Assembly (NCBI RefSeq): GCF_008831285.2
Contig: NW_022204507.1
Location: 6,158,174-6,222,173 of the forward strand
Length of the DNA: 64,000 nt
Direction of reading: 5' to 3'
DNA from: Nymphaea colorata
Taxonomy: Eukaryota > Streptophyta > Magnoliopsida > Nymphaeales > Nymphaeaceae
This document shows positions 22,690 through 34,300 of this stretch, in pieces (position 1 is the stretch's first letter; every line of letters starts with the position of its first letter). The notes below the pieces were generated by a model. The model made no database searches. It was given only the letters and a program-made list of their open reading frames with translations, and was not told where the DNA came from. Made by a program: the position numbers and the translations under genes.

Positions 22690-25175
22690 ACTTGACATGG
22701 TTTAATTTGACATACAACCTTTGTTAAATTCATCATTAGCTAAATTCTACCATATTGTTGAGAGAAAAGTAAATTAAAACAAAAATATTGCTAACTTGTA
22801 GAAAAGATACAAGTGTTAATGATAAAACAGAGAGGGAGGGACACTTGAGAGATAAGATAAACATGCAGCTGAAGCGGGCGGGCTCTCAGTATTTTCGATA
22901 CTGGTTAGAGTGAGATATACGGTGGCAAAAACTACGGTTGTAGGTCTATAACGGTGAAGACTTGAAGTGATGTTAAACATCACTGGTATACATGGATTTG
23001 GCGGCGACGAAATCACCACTGTAGGGCACATATACCAGCCACTAAATCACCAGTATAGATAAGGATGCACACCTCTCATCGAGCAAGTTCCAGTTCCAAT
23101 CAATCAAAGATATGTCTTGCGAGATCCATTCCTTACAAGTCATTGCACTTGGGGAAAATGCAGCCACATTTTTGTTTAAGGAGGAAAGACATTGTTCGAA
23201 AGATGAAATCAACCCTGAAAAGTAACATATTTTGTTGCTTTCGTCATTAAATTTTCCCTCTATCAAAATGTGAATATATATATCAATAAATCATGGCACC
23301 TTCAATCAAAGCACGAAATTCCCAACAAAACAAAAAGGAACTCAATTTCACCATTCAGGATGTTCCCAGCTTTCATACAATGAACTACAAACTTATAGAA
23401 CCTTTTGGGTGGTTTTAATATCCACCTTTGGATTAGTTTTACATGTTTGCTCATTCTTTGCCCTACTTTTACATGTCGACTAATTCTTTTGTTTTATTTT
23501 TATCCAAGTAGCAGTCTTAAAATTAATTTTAGTTAAGAAAGGAAAAATGTCCTCAGTTTTGGTGTTTGTGAATGATTCTGATAACTATATCTTCTACATC
23601 CTTAATTTTTATCTATGAGATGTCTCCACAAAAATCTTCGCCTTATGGGCAGAATTCCATAATCAATCCATGTTGCCACATCAAAAACCCTGAGATACAT
23701 TTTCATAAATATCAGCCATTGACATTTTTGAGGCCATACTCTTCAACTTGGTTCAACTTAATAGCTCATATTGGTTGTCAGTTCAGAATACCTTTTACAT
23801 ATATATAGCTATTAGTGAGTTACATCTTTCTACTTAAACTTATCCCCACAATCTTGATCTAGATAACTTTGGAGTTTGTACCAGAGCCATTAATTAGCAG
23901 TTTTTCCTTTTTAACTCCATTTTCTTGATAATATTTTCAATTTGATGGGATAATTTCATCATTTGGATTACTTTAATACTTTTGATGAGATCAAGTGTTT
24001 GTATGAAAAACAGAAGGAAAAGTTGGACATTTGGTGTTTTTCAAAAGGAGTTACCTCTTATTTTTCTTATTTAATTTGTGGAGCAGTCTTTGTGAACATT
24101 GAAAACATTATTGGTGTGAATTATTAGATTTAAATACATTGAGATCGCACATAGTGGCTGGGAAGACATATATATGTTACTTTTTTTATGGTTTCATTTA
24201 AAAAAAAAAAAACCAACTGTTAAACTGTTTTTAAATCCAATGTACGGCTTCTACTGGACTTTTTGTAAGTGAGATAGATCTGTATGATTGATGTATACAC
24301 ATGCAGCTACATTCTATAATGCAATTCTTACATTATGAAGAATTTTTTAATGTAGGAGCATGATCTGTAATGCAAGCCGCAGCTGCATGTATAAGGGATT
24401 ATGAACAAATCGCCTTTACTTTGGTCTACGCAACTAAAGTCTTCCCTGATTAGGTCCTGCATTTAATTTTTTTTATAAAGAACGGGTCAACCTGACCTCT
24501 ACTGAAACCCAAAAGATTGCATGTTAATAATTGAAAATAATAAAAGGGTCTTCACTGGAATTGTGTACAAAACAATGGGTCAACATCAAATTTCCCAATA
24601 CGGGTATAAGTGGCTCTTTGTCAACTTCTTTTCCATTTCCTTCTCTCATTTTATCTCTCCTCACTCTCTTGAATCTTGTTTGTCCCCTTCTATTTTTGAG
24701 GATTTTACGTTGAGCAGCTGGAAGAATCTACTGTCACCAGCCATCTGTGGCGATCGGTGAGCAGACCAGAGCTTGAGCAGCAGCAGTAAAAACCCAACAA
24801 CAATAGGTATTAATTTTTCTTTCTCTCTCTTCCTCAAGTTTCTTCTTCATTTCTTGCTCTGAGGGTGTCCTAAGGTGAAATCCGGCACGTCATTTTTTTA
24901 TTCCTTTTTTGATCAGTTTTCCCCTTTCTTGTTTTCTTGCTGATCTGGCAGATGCCCGGATCAGTTCTTTTTTTCTTTTTTCTTTTGTTGCTCATACTAC
25001 ACCCTGCAGGTGTTCATTATCAACTGACCCCACCTGATGACAGAGAAGTAGCAGATTTGGCTGAAGAAGAGATTCTGCACTCTAGGGTTATCTTCTTCCT
25101 TAGTGAAATAGAGTCCAGCTGGGGATAGTAACAGTGAACTTTTTTTTATTCATTTATGCCCTTTTCTGTTGTTCA
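22690..25175 (+). repeat. Dispersed duplication, copy B (~2.5 kb)
   Basis: This is the direct partner of 15050-17855. It keeps the unoccupied MITE target near 24863 and a single copy of the 24-bp word that is doubled in copy A. No conserved reading frame is visible. Confidence 0.85.
22900..23070. repeat. CGGTG / ACCACTG motif cluster (copy B)
   Basis: The words 'tctataacggtgaag', 'catcactggtatac', 'gcggcgacgaaatcacc' and 'aaatcaccagtatag' match the cluster in copy A and suggest transposon subterminal repeats. Confidence 0.4.
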
Positions 25176-26139
25176 GTGAAATTTTTTATTTCAACATCCG
25201 TTCAGGAAGTCTCCAAGCCCAAAAAATGCGCTTGAGTGCTCAAAATGTGATTTACATGTGTCGTCATAATCTTGTTCAGGCATGGCTTGATGAGCGAAGG
25301 TAAAAGGTCTGCTCGAAAAAAGAAAAGAACTATTATCCTGATGAAATCCCAGTCAAAGCCATATTGTGGTTGTAACCTCTTCTAATTTGTTTTTTCACTT
25401 TGACCAGTTATTCCTCACTCTATATACTCACATTGGCTGGTCATGCCAAAATGACAGAACCACATGGCTGGTAACCTCTTCTAAATTGTCTTTTTATTAA
25501 TTGTTAGTTCATGAGAATTTTTAAATAGAAAAATGTAGAAAAAGCTCAACATAGCAATATACATATATATATTTATCAATTAGAGCCGATTTACCCCATT
25601 AATGGTACAATTCCCATACCCATATCAAGAAAATCCTTCATTTTCTACCTAGGTATCACTTTTATTTTCATTTTCATCATCAACAACATTGTCTTATTGC
25701 AGCTATTTTTACTTACTTTTGTGAGATTTTATGTTTACATTTAAAATTACTGTTTACATTTAGCAAACACTAAGGTTGCTATTATTGTACCAAAACATTT
25801 TTTAATATGCATTTATAAACAATTTTAAGAGGCTGATGCGTAGGGACGGCATGCCCTAAGATTGTAATCTATACTAATTTCAATAGGCAACATTGACAAG
25901 TTCATATTAAGAGATTGTAAGGTGGTCATATTACTAATGAAAGAAAATTATGTTTAATTTCAAGATCTATTAGAAAAGGTAGTCATACTATTAATTAATC
26001 AATTTTTGCATTTAGAAGATTAGGCTCCTAGTGCTCATCATTGGGAGTGGTATAGGAAATTTGAGCAAGAATAATTGTTAATGCTTTTAAATATACAAAA
26101 GATTATATGAAACCTAAAAAATTTATTGATTTTATCAAG
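25176..26139. other. Non-coding stretch
   Basis: AT-rich and without gene features. A direct repeat of 'gtaacctcttctaa' occurs near 25372 and 25470. Confidence 0.5.
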
Positions 26140-26290
26140 TTTAATTGAGTTGAGTTCATGTAACTTGAACTCAACTTGTTTATATGCTGGAAATGGACTC
26201 TTTTAGCAAATGAGTCGAGCTCAAGTTGAGGTTTACTGAGTGAGTTTGTGTCAAGATTGAGTTCGCTTGACTTGTTGTACAACCATATTC
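26140..26290. repeat. GAGTTGAGTTCA / TCGAGCTC-type repeat (1)
   Basis: Dense short words (GAGTTGAGTTC, TTGAACTCAA, GAGTCGAGCTCAAG) form overlapping inverted repeats. The same style recurs more strongly at 34160-34300 and 37090-37320. This class of plant repeat is usually a non-autonomous DNA transposon. Confidence 0.5.
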
Positions 26291-26379
26291 ACTTTGACAC
26301 ACCCAAATGGGCTTGTCGCCTATTTATAATGGTGAACAAGTTGGAGGTGGGAGGCTTCCAATTAAGGATGCCATGAATA

Positions 26380-26760
26380 TATCGGCCTTGAATCAGATAT
26401 CTGACAGAATTGTTTCGAAAAGATCAGAAGAAGAAAAACTTTAATATTTAATTCAGAAATCGGATCAGTTCAGATTTAAGAAATAATATTTGATCAAATT
26501 CACACTTAGATATACATAAATATCCAATTGAATTCAAATTCGTATTTAGTTTTAAACAAAAATCCTATATTCGATGCTCTCACAATGTGAAAATCGACCA
26601 AAATTGGATTCAGACTCAGACATGAATATGAAAATCAGATTCGAGTTAGATTCAAATTTTGAAATTTTATTTGAGATTCAGATTTGAATACGACATTTTC
26701 TTCATTCATATTAAAATCTGGGCTTGAATCCAAGTATATGAATATCTAAAAAAGCAGATA
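26380..26760. repeat. GATTTGAATTCAAAT-word repeat block
   Basis: Variants of 'cagattcgagttagattc' and 'ttcaaattcgtattta' recur on both strands. The block resembles 4850-5180 and 11110-11420 and abuts the truncated end of the copia element. Confidence 0.5.
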
Positions 26761-26764
26761 CAGT

Positions 26765-29060
26765 TAATAGGAGAACAATTCTCCATCCCATCTTCATGTA
26801 AATCACCATTTAATGTTTACATCCATTTGATGTAGCCCTAAGTCAAAACGAGTTTTGAAAGCAAAATAATCTTCATTCGTTGACTTCTTAGTTGAAAATG
26901 TCTCGTTATAGTCAATGCCATCCATTTGAGTGAAGCCTTTTAGCAACCATCATTGCCTTGTACCTCTCAATTTTGTCATTAGAGTTTTTTCAGTCTTAAA
27001 TACCTATTTACATCATATGTGTTTGACTATTTTACATAGAGCGACAAGGTCCAACACTTGAGTTTCAGCCGTAGTGTTTAACTCTTCTTTTATGGCTTCT
27101 ATCCAATGTGCAGATTGAATACACTCAATAGTTTCCATAAAGGTGATTATCGGATCACCATCATCTATGAAATCATTGGGCTCCTATAAGTGCACATAAT
27201 CTAGATGAATAATAGATATTATTGTCAATGACATGAACAATAAACTATGTAACCTTCTGACCTTTCTGGATAACCAATAAAGAAGCTACTAACTGTTATA
27301 GGGTCAAAAGCCTTTATGTGAGGGTTATATAATTTGGCTCCTGCTAGATAACTTCAAATGTGCATATATAATAGTGGAGGCTTTCTGCCTGCCAATAACT
27401 ATAAGGAGTTTTAGAAACAACTTTAGCAGGTACATTATTCAAATTGTGTGCAGCTATCCTTAAAAGCCTCACTCCACAACACAATAAAGAGTGGTGAATA
27501 ATTCAACATAGCATGAACCATTTCTTTAAGCATATGATTTCTTCTTTCAGTTGTACCATTCTAATATGCACTAGCGGACATAGTGCACTGAGGTACAATG
27601 CCTTCTTCCTTGAGAAAACATGCTAAAGGTCCCTCCGGTTACCCCATCATAGTACAATGTCCATACTACTTGCCACCTCTATCTGATCAGACACTTGCAT
27701 TACTTCTCCATTTTGTTTTTTGACCTCATTATTAAAGTATTTCAAAGCTTAATAGACTTCCAATTTCTCAAATAAAAGATAGAGATAAATTAGCAGTAAT
27801 GGTCAATAAAAGTGACAAAATATCTTTCACCCATATAACATAGGGCAAACGGTTTGCATACATTTGTATGAATAATTTCTACTTTGTTGTTGCTCATTTT
27901 AGCACATTTCTTGTATGTGTTACTCTGCTTATACTTAATATGTCCTAAGCGACAGTGCCAAAACATATAGAATTTCATTCAACATGCCACATTTATTACC
28001 AATTGATATATTGTCACAAGATAGAGACTCATGGATCGTAGTTAATCAGTCAAACGTGTATAACCAATCCAGATTAAATATTTCTAAATAAATAATTTTG
28101 AATTTTCAAATTAAAACAGTATCCAAGTTTATATAGTCAAAAAATAGAAACAAGGTTTCTGCTATAAGATGATACATAAAATGTATCCACTTAAGTTTAA
28201 AACAGGACCACTGTCTGGCATCACCTACAAGTCCCAAAGGCCTTGACATGCAAATGCATTTGTTTTCGAAGAAAGTACTTCTCATATGTTCCATTGGCTC
28301 CCTTTTGTTCATAAAAGCCTGCAAGATATCGACAATATACACAGTCTCACTCGAATTAACCCACCAGTTATTAACTGGAATATTAATCAAGTTACATTCA
28401 TGAGAAATTAATGATAAATTATCTTTCCTATCAAACAATTCACATACTTTTCACAATTTGTCTTTTTATGTCATTTCTTCTTACAGAAGAAGCACTTCAT
28501 AGAAGAGACATCTTTTTGAGGCTTGATAGTAGATTGGTTAGATGTTCATGTAGCGGACTCTTTAGCCTTTTTCTTTATGACATTCTTCTTTGGTCCGATT
28601 TTATGTTTTTTATGAGAAGCCAAATGTGCACTATGCACATTCTCACACTCTTCAATCTCTCTTCTTCCTCAACACACTTGGACATCAAACCATTGAATGT
28701 CTATCCATCATTATGCATATTGTAAGAGATGTTGAAAGGACCTTATTCAGCAGGTGGAAATGATAGAATCAAGTGGACTAAGAGGACGAAAGGAGTTAGC
28801 AACTCTAGACTACAGAAAAGCCGATTAGATTGCTCTCACTTTTCAAAGATTGCTTTCTCATTTGTTGTCTTTTTATTAGTTAAAAGGGCAGACCCATTCA
28901 CATGAAGTCTTAGGTATAGATCCATATATCCTAATGTCAACAGTACAATTTCTTTTCAATAGTAGAATTAGATCCATCAAAAATGAGAATATTACTTGAG
29001 CTATAAAAAATAACAGAATTAGGCAATGCAATTGACAAAAGATATACGTGACCATTCATG
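26765..29060 (-). pseudogene. Decayed copia gag-protease-integrase-RT
   Basis: Reading leftwards on the minus strand, domains appear in copia order. (1) Gag: a Leu-Gly-Tyr-Met-Asp-Leu stretch, then 'TTNEKAIFEK' (about 28990-28820), an EEERLK stretch, and a zinc knuckle C-F-F-C-x4-H-x4-C at 28455-28500 whose Gly position is a stop. (2) Protease: WWVNSSETVYI at about 28330-28378, with the catalytic Asp replaced by Asn. (3) Integrase: HCRLGHI, then EIIHTNVCKPF with first-Asp-to-Asn, YFVTFIDHY (27978-27790), and a C-terminal YNPHIKAFDP...FIGYPERSEGY (about 27330-27240). (4) RT: SAHWIEAIKEELN, KGFTQMDGIDYNETF and LHQMDVN, ending near 26770 at LNGDLHE. Many stops and frameshifts interrupt it. The rest of RT, RNase H and the 3' LTR are missing. 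The FIGYPERS-type integrase tail places it in the Tnt1/Tork-like copia group (inference). Confidence 0.9.
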
Positions 29061-29790
29061 CTTGATCAATACAATGAAATAACAAATATAATAATAAGGC
29101 CCTTTATATTTTTTTTTTCCTAAGCAAGTGTGAGAGCCATTGTGGCCTCACTTGGGTCATAAACCACGACATAACAATACACTTTACTCCCCCTATGCTG
29201 TCGGAAGGGTGGGCAAAAGCCCTCCCCTTCTCCATTATGATAGGAATGGCCCTCCCCATTTTGTCGTCATTTTCACAATGGACCAGGCCCCTGACGGGGT
29301 CTGTTCTGCTGGTGCTGCTGCAAGGCAAAGAGACGCGAGGCAGCCTGAGTATGTGTTCCTCATCTGCTTCTCTCCCTCTCATCCAGAAGGATGCACTGCT
29401 ATCGATGGGAAAAGAAAAAGGCAGGCCTGCCACTTTGTGGCCCATGCCCTCCTTTTTCCTCGGTGGTTTCCATCAGTGATAGAGAGAAGGGCTTCCGCGC
29501 TCCTTTGATTTGCTTCAGGAGGGCACAATGGCCTTCCATCTATGTCTCTTTCTCATATACCTGAAGAGGGGTTTGCTGGATGCTGCCGGCGGAGGGGACA
29601 GAGCCTCTTGCTAGCAACCCCTTCTTATTTTATTTTTAAAATACTAAAGATTTACAAGAGAGAGAGGGAATGCAGAAACAGATAGTGTGCAAGAGCACAA
29701 GAGCGAGAGAGTTTCGAAATGGCCAGTGACAACCTGTCCTCTCTCTCAATAACAAAAAAACAGTACATGATACACAGGAGTGTAGAACTT
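29061..29790. other. GC-rich segment between copia PBS and gag
   Basis: Positions 29120-29640 are clearly more GC-rich than their surroundings. They separate the copia gag remnant from its leader and primer-binding site. A T10 run at 29108-29118 borders it on the left, as an antisense poly(A) would. Three frames of 94-122 codons overlap here on both strands, none with a known domain. It may be a separate insertion into the element. Positions 29650-29790 resume leader-like sequence. Confidence 0.45.
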
Positions 29791-29803
29791 GTGTTTAATA
29801 CCA
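29791..29803 (-). other. Decayed copia primer-binding site
   Basis: The minus strand reads TGGTATTAAACAC, a decayed match to the initiator Met-tRNA complement TGGTATCAGAGC. It lies 2 bases from a CAACA terminus, on the correct side and in the correct orientation for the gag-pol fossil at 26765-29060. Confidence 0.5.
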
Positions 29804-29805
29804 AT

Positions 29806-30010
29806 TGTTGGAGTTTTGAAGTAATACTAGCCTTCAAATGCACATGCTCAAGCATAAAAATAAATATATAAGACTTATACTGGTTCCAAGAGAAGAATGA
29901 AGACGAATGACCTCCTCAGCCAACAACCACGGTCGATGAGCACAAACTCAGAATACCAAAGTTTTCCACCTCTATTAAACCACTCTTACATCATGTGGTA
30001 TTGATCAGAG
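29806..30010 (-). mobile_element. Part of the 5' LTR of the copia fossil
   Basis: On the plus strand the LTR border starts TGTTGGAG (minus-strand end CTCCAACA) next to the primer-binding site. I could not locate the distal LTR end, so 30010 is a working limit only. Confidence 0.35.
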
Positions 30011-31759
30011 AGTTTGCAGTGCTGGAATCAGACGATCGAGGCGGAGCTGAAACAATAAGTGAATGCCATGGAAGTGCCGATAATAAGTGAAATAGATCAA
30101 CCGTGGTTGGGACATGGAGTTTGTTTCGATTCCGTGGTTGGGACACGGAATGCTTCCCTCCCGCAGTTCAGACACGTTACGTATTGGTCCAATGGGACCC
30201 CCGTAAAATGACGCTTTGAAGAGATGCCATTGTTGAGAAAGTGTGCCTTTGTCTCCGTGGACATCCAAGCGACTCAGAGCAGAAAAATCGACAGAGAGAA
30301 GCAGGTCTCTCTCCCTTCAGACAAACACAGCGAGAGGGACGGTAAAGGAAGAGGAGACAATGCCAATGGCAAGCAATCAGAGGCTGAGCAAGAATGGTGA
30401 GCGTCAGAAGCGTGAACAAGAAAGGGACAAGAAGAAGAGGTCGGAAGCGAGAGGAAGGAGGAGGCCAGACTGTCCCTCTTGCTATTCTCTCGGAGAGGAG
30501 GGACATGAGAATATCGCAGACTTTTGGTCAGTATCTTGGGCAAATGTTTTGAGTGTGGGATGACTTATATTCGTTCATGCTTCCCTTACAATACCGAACA
30601 AATTGCCAAATGATAAATGATCGATATAAACATATTTCAACTTCTTGCTAGGCTCGGATGTTAGTATGAGACGTTGAGAGTAAAATCCAGCCATAAATGA
30701 GGTTTGTTTTATTGTCATATATGTAGAGGATGGATGACATATATATGAAGTCTGCTGGTTTGTTCAATCATTTTTGCAGACGATTTTGCGGCTATAACAA
30801 CATATTCTTGTATTAAAGTACAAGGTTTATCACATTTTTTTTCAATAAAAATAAGCTCACTTTTCAATAGGTAGTATCTGAAAAATCACCAAAATCAATT
30901 CGAAGCAAGGCTTTGTCATCCAAAATTCAAGCTTTCCTTACTATCTTGATCAAATTATTGTTTTTGACACAGCGTCGGCTTCGAAAACACCCAATCTCGA
31001 TGTGACAATCAAACAGGCGGGGATAACAACATAGACTTATTCTAGAAATCAACCGCCAGGTAATCTAACAAAAGCAAGAAGTAAAATGCAATAATGGCAC
31101 ACACATTATGTCTAGATAGAAGTGGGCACCCATCTTGGCCAGGCTCAACAATTTTTAATTAATTTTAAATAAATAATTGCATATATATAATATTTTTCTT
31201 ATATATATTTTTTTATTAAAATTTAACTGGGAGGGGGCAAGCCCCTCTTTTGTCATTTTGATGCTACAATTTAGTACTAAGCAATGATTGAAAATAAGAA
31301 GACCAAAATTAATGATTATGGGTGCATCTAGGAGGAACACACCTGTCTTAATTAATATATATATATATATACATCTGAAATGAAAATTACTTCATTCTAA
31401 ATAGTGCAATTCTTGTTTTATATTATCATTTTCCAATTACTTTTAATATTCATTCCTTTTAAATTCTCATGGAGATTGACCAATTCGGTACCATTTTTTT
31501 GGCAAACTATTTTGACTGGCCCTTAAGTTGATCAGCCAATAAAATAGTTTTTCGATTAACACTTGTGAAACAGCGTTTGGAATGCGATGGTCCGAAATTA
31601 AGGGGATTCTCTCCAAGAAAAGTTCATGATTTGGGTTAGTCATATTACTTGATAAGCTGATAAATATGGAGCAAGAACCAAAGAGGCACTTTTGTTTAAC
31701 AAGAAAGTGTTAAGAGCGAAGGTTGGGATGCAAATCAACCACCACTAAAATACCAAGCT
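30011..31759. other. No clear gene; AT-rich with small repeats
   Basis: A plus-strand frame at 30243-30563 is rich in Lys/Arg/Glu and matches no family I know. Positions 31130-31260 contain 'gggagggggcaagcccctc', a word typical of plant DNA-transposon ends. A (TA)n run lies at about 31354-31370. No other feature can be supported. Confidence 0.45.
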
Positions 31760-31761
31760 GA

Positions 31762-32940
31762 TCAAAGGCCAGGAAGTAATCTTGTAGGGGCTGGTATAGG
31801 TATATGTGGCACAGGAGAAGGCTCTTCGGTATTATGCATTTGGGCTAGACGTTGAGATTCAAGATGAGGCTCATTAGACGAATGTGAAAAAGATACAAAG
31901 TCAGCATTAGAGGTTATGGGCCTAGGAGTTGGCATGGTGTTGTACGAAAAATGGGTTTCATCAAACATGACATGACGGGAGATATACACACGTCCAGTGG
32001 GAGGATATAGACATCTATACCCTTTATGATGGTTGCTATATCCAAGAAACAAACAAGGTAACGACTTGGGCTGAAACTTATGATTCATATATCCTCTAAG
32101 GTAAGGATAGCATCTAGATCCAAGACAAGAATAATCAGGCTGTTTCTTGAAAAGCAACTCATACGGACTTTGCATGTGTAAAACTTGTATGGAAGTCGGT
32201 TGATAAGTCAAACTGCAGTGGAAAAAGCCTCAACCAAATATTGAGCTGGAAGATGGCTATGAAATAACATAGTATGACCTAATTCTGTAACCGATCTATG
32301 TTTTCTTTCTACCATACCATTTTGCTCTGGCGTCTTAGGATAGGATTCTTAATGTTTGATGTTTCTCTCCTTTAAATAATCTGTAAGAACCAAACTGTTA
32401 AACTCGCCCCCTTCATCACTTTGAAAAACTCTGAGCTTTGCATCAAATTATGTTTGAAACATTTTGTGAAATTCAAGAAATTTGGCAAAAAATTCAGATT
32501 TGTGTTCTAGAGGATAAATCAATGAATATTTAGAGAATTGATCCATAAACAAATCATAATATTTTAGATTCTGGCAAGATGCAATAGGAGCCGGTCCCCA
32601 TAAGTCACAATGCACTTTAGTAAATAAAGAATCACAATCATCATCAATAGGAAGAAATGGAAGCCTGCACGCACGCCTTTCCCATCTGACAACTGGCACA
32701 AGTAAAAGATTTAGGCAAATTTTCTGTCATTGTAATCAACTTATTTGCATTCATAAACTCTAACACGTTATGATGTGGATGACCAAGTCGTCCATGCCAC
32801 ACTTTAAAAGGAGCTGATCGCAACCGTGTTGAAAAGAACACATTCTTCGGTTTTGGCTGGAGAGCATATAGATCGCCCTCTCTAGACCCCATTTTAGTTA
32901 GTTGCGGCACTTGTAAAATGCCGGCTTCTCGCCGGTACAA
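31762..32940 (-). pseudogene. Internally deleted copia integrase
   Basis: On the minus strand the frame opens just after a primer-binding site with SREGDLYAL, the short linker that normally follows protease. It continues with the HHCC zinc domain (WHGRLGHPH...CASCQMGK), the integrase core (VHCDLWGP; FQSDEGGEF; PEQNGMVERKHR, so D, D and E are all visible) and the C-terminal SPYELLFK...FLGYSNHHKGYRCLYP...VYISRHVMFDE. Stops interrupt it just before FDAK (near 32450) and before ESYPKTPEQNG. Gag and protease are missing: only about 15 bases separate the primer-binding site from the linker. RT and everything beyond 31760 are also missing. The element is dead. It is a different copia family from the 27-kb one, judged by the GYSNHHKGYRC tail. 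Confidence 0.92.
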
Positions 32941-32942
32941 GC

Positions 32943-32955
32943 TATTATAGTTCTA
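32943..32955 (-). other. Copia primer-binding site
   Basis: The minus strand reads TGGTATTAGAACT, close to the initiator Met-tRNA complement TGGTATCAGAGC. It directly follows the putative LTR and directly precedes the integrase remnant. Confidence 0.7.
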
Positions 32956-33182
32956 ATACCATAAAAGAGAAAGAATGATGAAGATGATGAATAAAAGAAA
33001 TTTACATGATTCGGAAGAAAAATTCCTACTCCATGACTCAGTCATCAATTTCATCATGATCTGGTTCCCTTACCACAGTATTTATACATTGCTATGTCTG
33101 ATTCGAATTTGAATTAGTTTCTATCGGCGTACAATTAGTTCCCTTGAATTTCTCCTCTGGTTTTGAATAGGAGAAACTGACA
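32956..33182 (-). mobile_element. Short copia 5' LTR (~227 bp)
   Basis: The minus strand starts TGTCAGTTTCTCC, has a TATA-type 'caatgtataaatactgtgg' near 33080 and ends at the primer-binding site. The expected terminal CA is degraded to TA. A length of 200-300 bp is usual for such copia families. Confidence 0.6.
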
Positions 33183-34159
33183 TTCTCCCGAAATCTTTTA
33201 TCATTGTGAAGAGGTGTTTTTGTTGCTCGTCTGATTGGCTTTGCTTCCATATTTATTGCTCTTAATTTGCTGGAATTCTAATTTATTGCTGGAGGCTTAT
33301 CAAGGTGCATTTTAGTCTCTTGACTCTCAAGGCTGATTTGATTTCCTGCCATATAGGTTACGCCCGATTTCCTGCAGTTATGATCCATGCTTGATGTCCT
33401 GGAGTTATGAACCGTTGAAGACGCACCTCATTTTCTGGAGTGAGCTGGTGCGTTATCAGCCTGAAATGGCTAGAAATGAATTGCCAAGTGAGCTGTGCGA
33501 AATTTTGGAGGGAGAGAAATAGAAAGACGTAGATATTCACCATCAACCTTAGGAAGATTGTCAGACAAAATTGTCAAAGGAACAGATCACAAGAAATGAC
33601 ATTATCAAGGATGAATGGTCTTTTATAGAACAAACATACTTGAGCAAGAGATTGATTGATCGATCGATCCAAAGAAGATGATACAAACAGTGCACAAAGT
33701 TATCAGGAAAACATACCCATCGCCCAAAACCAGTGAATTCAAGAGCAAGAAACTATAGGGAAACTTGAAAAATCCTATTGCATCACATACAAACACACTA
33801 AACCATGTTTCCACAACTGTCACCCAAACTAGCAATCCAATCAGAAATCCCAGAGTTCTACACCAAAACAGATGTAGGAAAAAAATTTTCCATGTCTAAG
33901 AAAGGAGAACAAGAACGAATAGAGCACTCATGAATACATCTAATCCACGGGCATACTGGACCGCCTTCCATAAGTCCTGCCACTAGAAGCCCAACGGATC
34001 CAAAAATCCGAAACATTCTTAACCATAGTCTCTCTACAAAAATCAAACATTAAATAATTCCACTAGGCTTATCATCTCAATCAATCGATCGCGAGCGAAG
34101 AAAGACACAGGAAAAGAAGAGGAAAACATAACTAAATTCAAATACATCAAATAACGCTT
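33183..34159. other. Non-coding stretch
   Basis: Minus-strand frames of 62-70 codons at 33358-34046 have no recognisable domain. No other feature seen. Confidence 0.5.
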
Positions 34160-34300
34160 AAACGAGTTCGAGCTGCATCATTTGTTGAACAAGTCGAGCT
34201 CGAGTTCATGAGTCAACTCGTTCAAATAATCGAGTCAAGTTCGAGTTCATTGAACTCGAACTGTTAAAGCTCGACTCGGCTCGAAAATGTCACCGACTTG
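34160..34300. repeat. TCGAGCTCGAG-rich repeat (2)
   Basis: Dense words GAGTTCGAGCT, AAGTCGAGCTCGAGTTCA, AACTCGAACTG and CTCGACTCGGCTCGAA form overlapping short inverted repeats. It is related to 37090-37320. Confidence 0.65.

Noticed and set aside
29140-29508. 122-codon plus-strand frame in the GC-rich island
   Set aside because: Competing frames of similar length exist on both strands, as expected from high GC, and there is no domain.
30243-30563. Lys/Arg/Glu-rich plus-strand frame with a Cys-Pro-x-Cys and Gly-His
   Set aside because: The Cys/His spacing does not fit a zinc knuckle, and the rest is low complexity.
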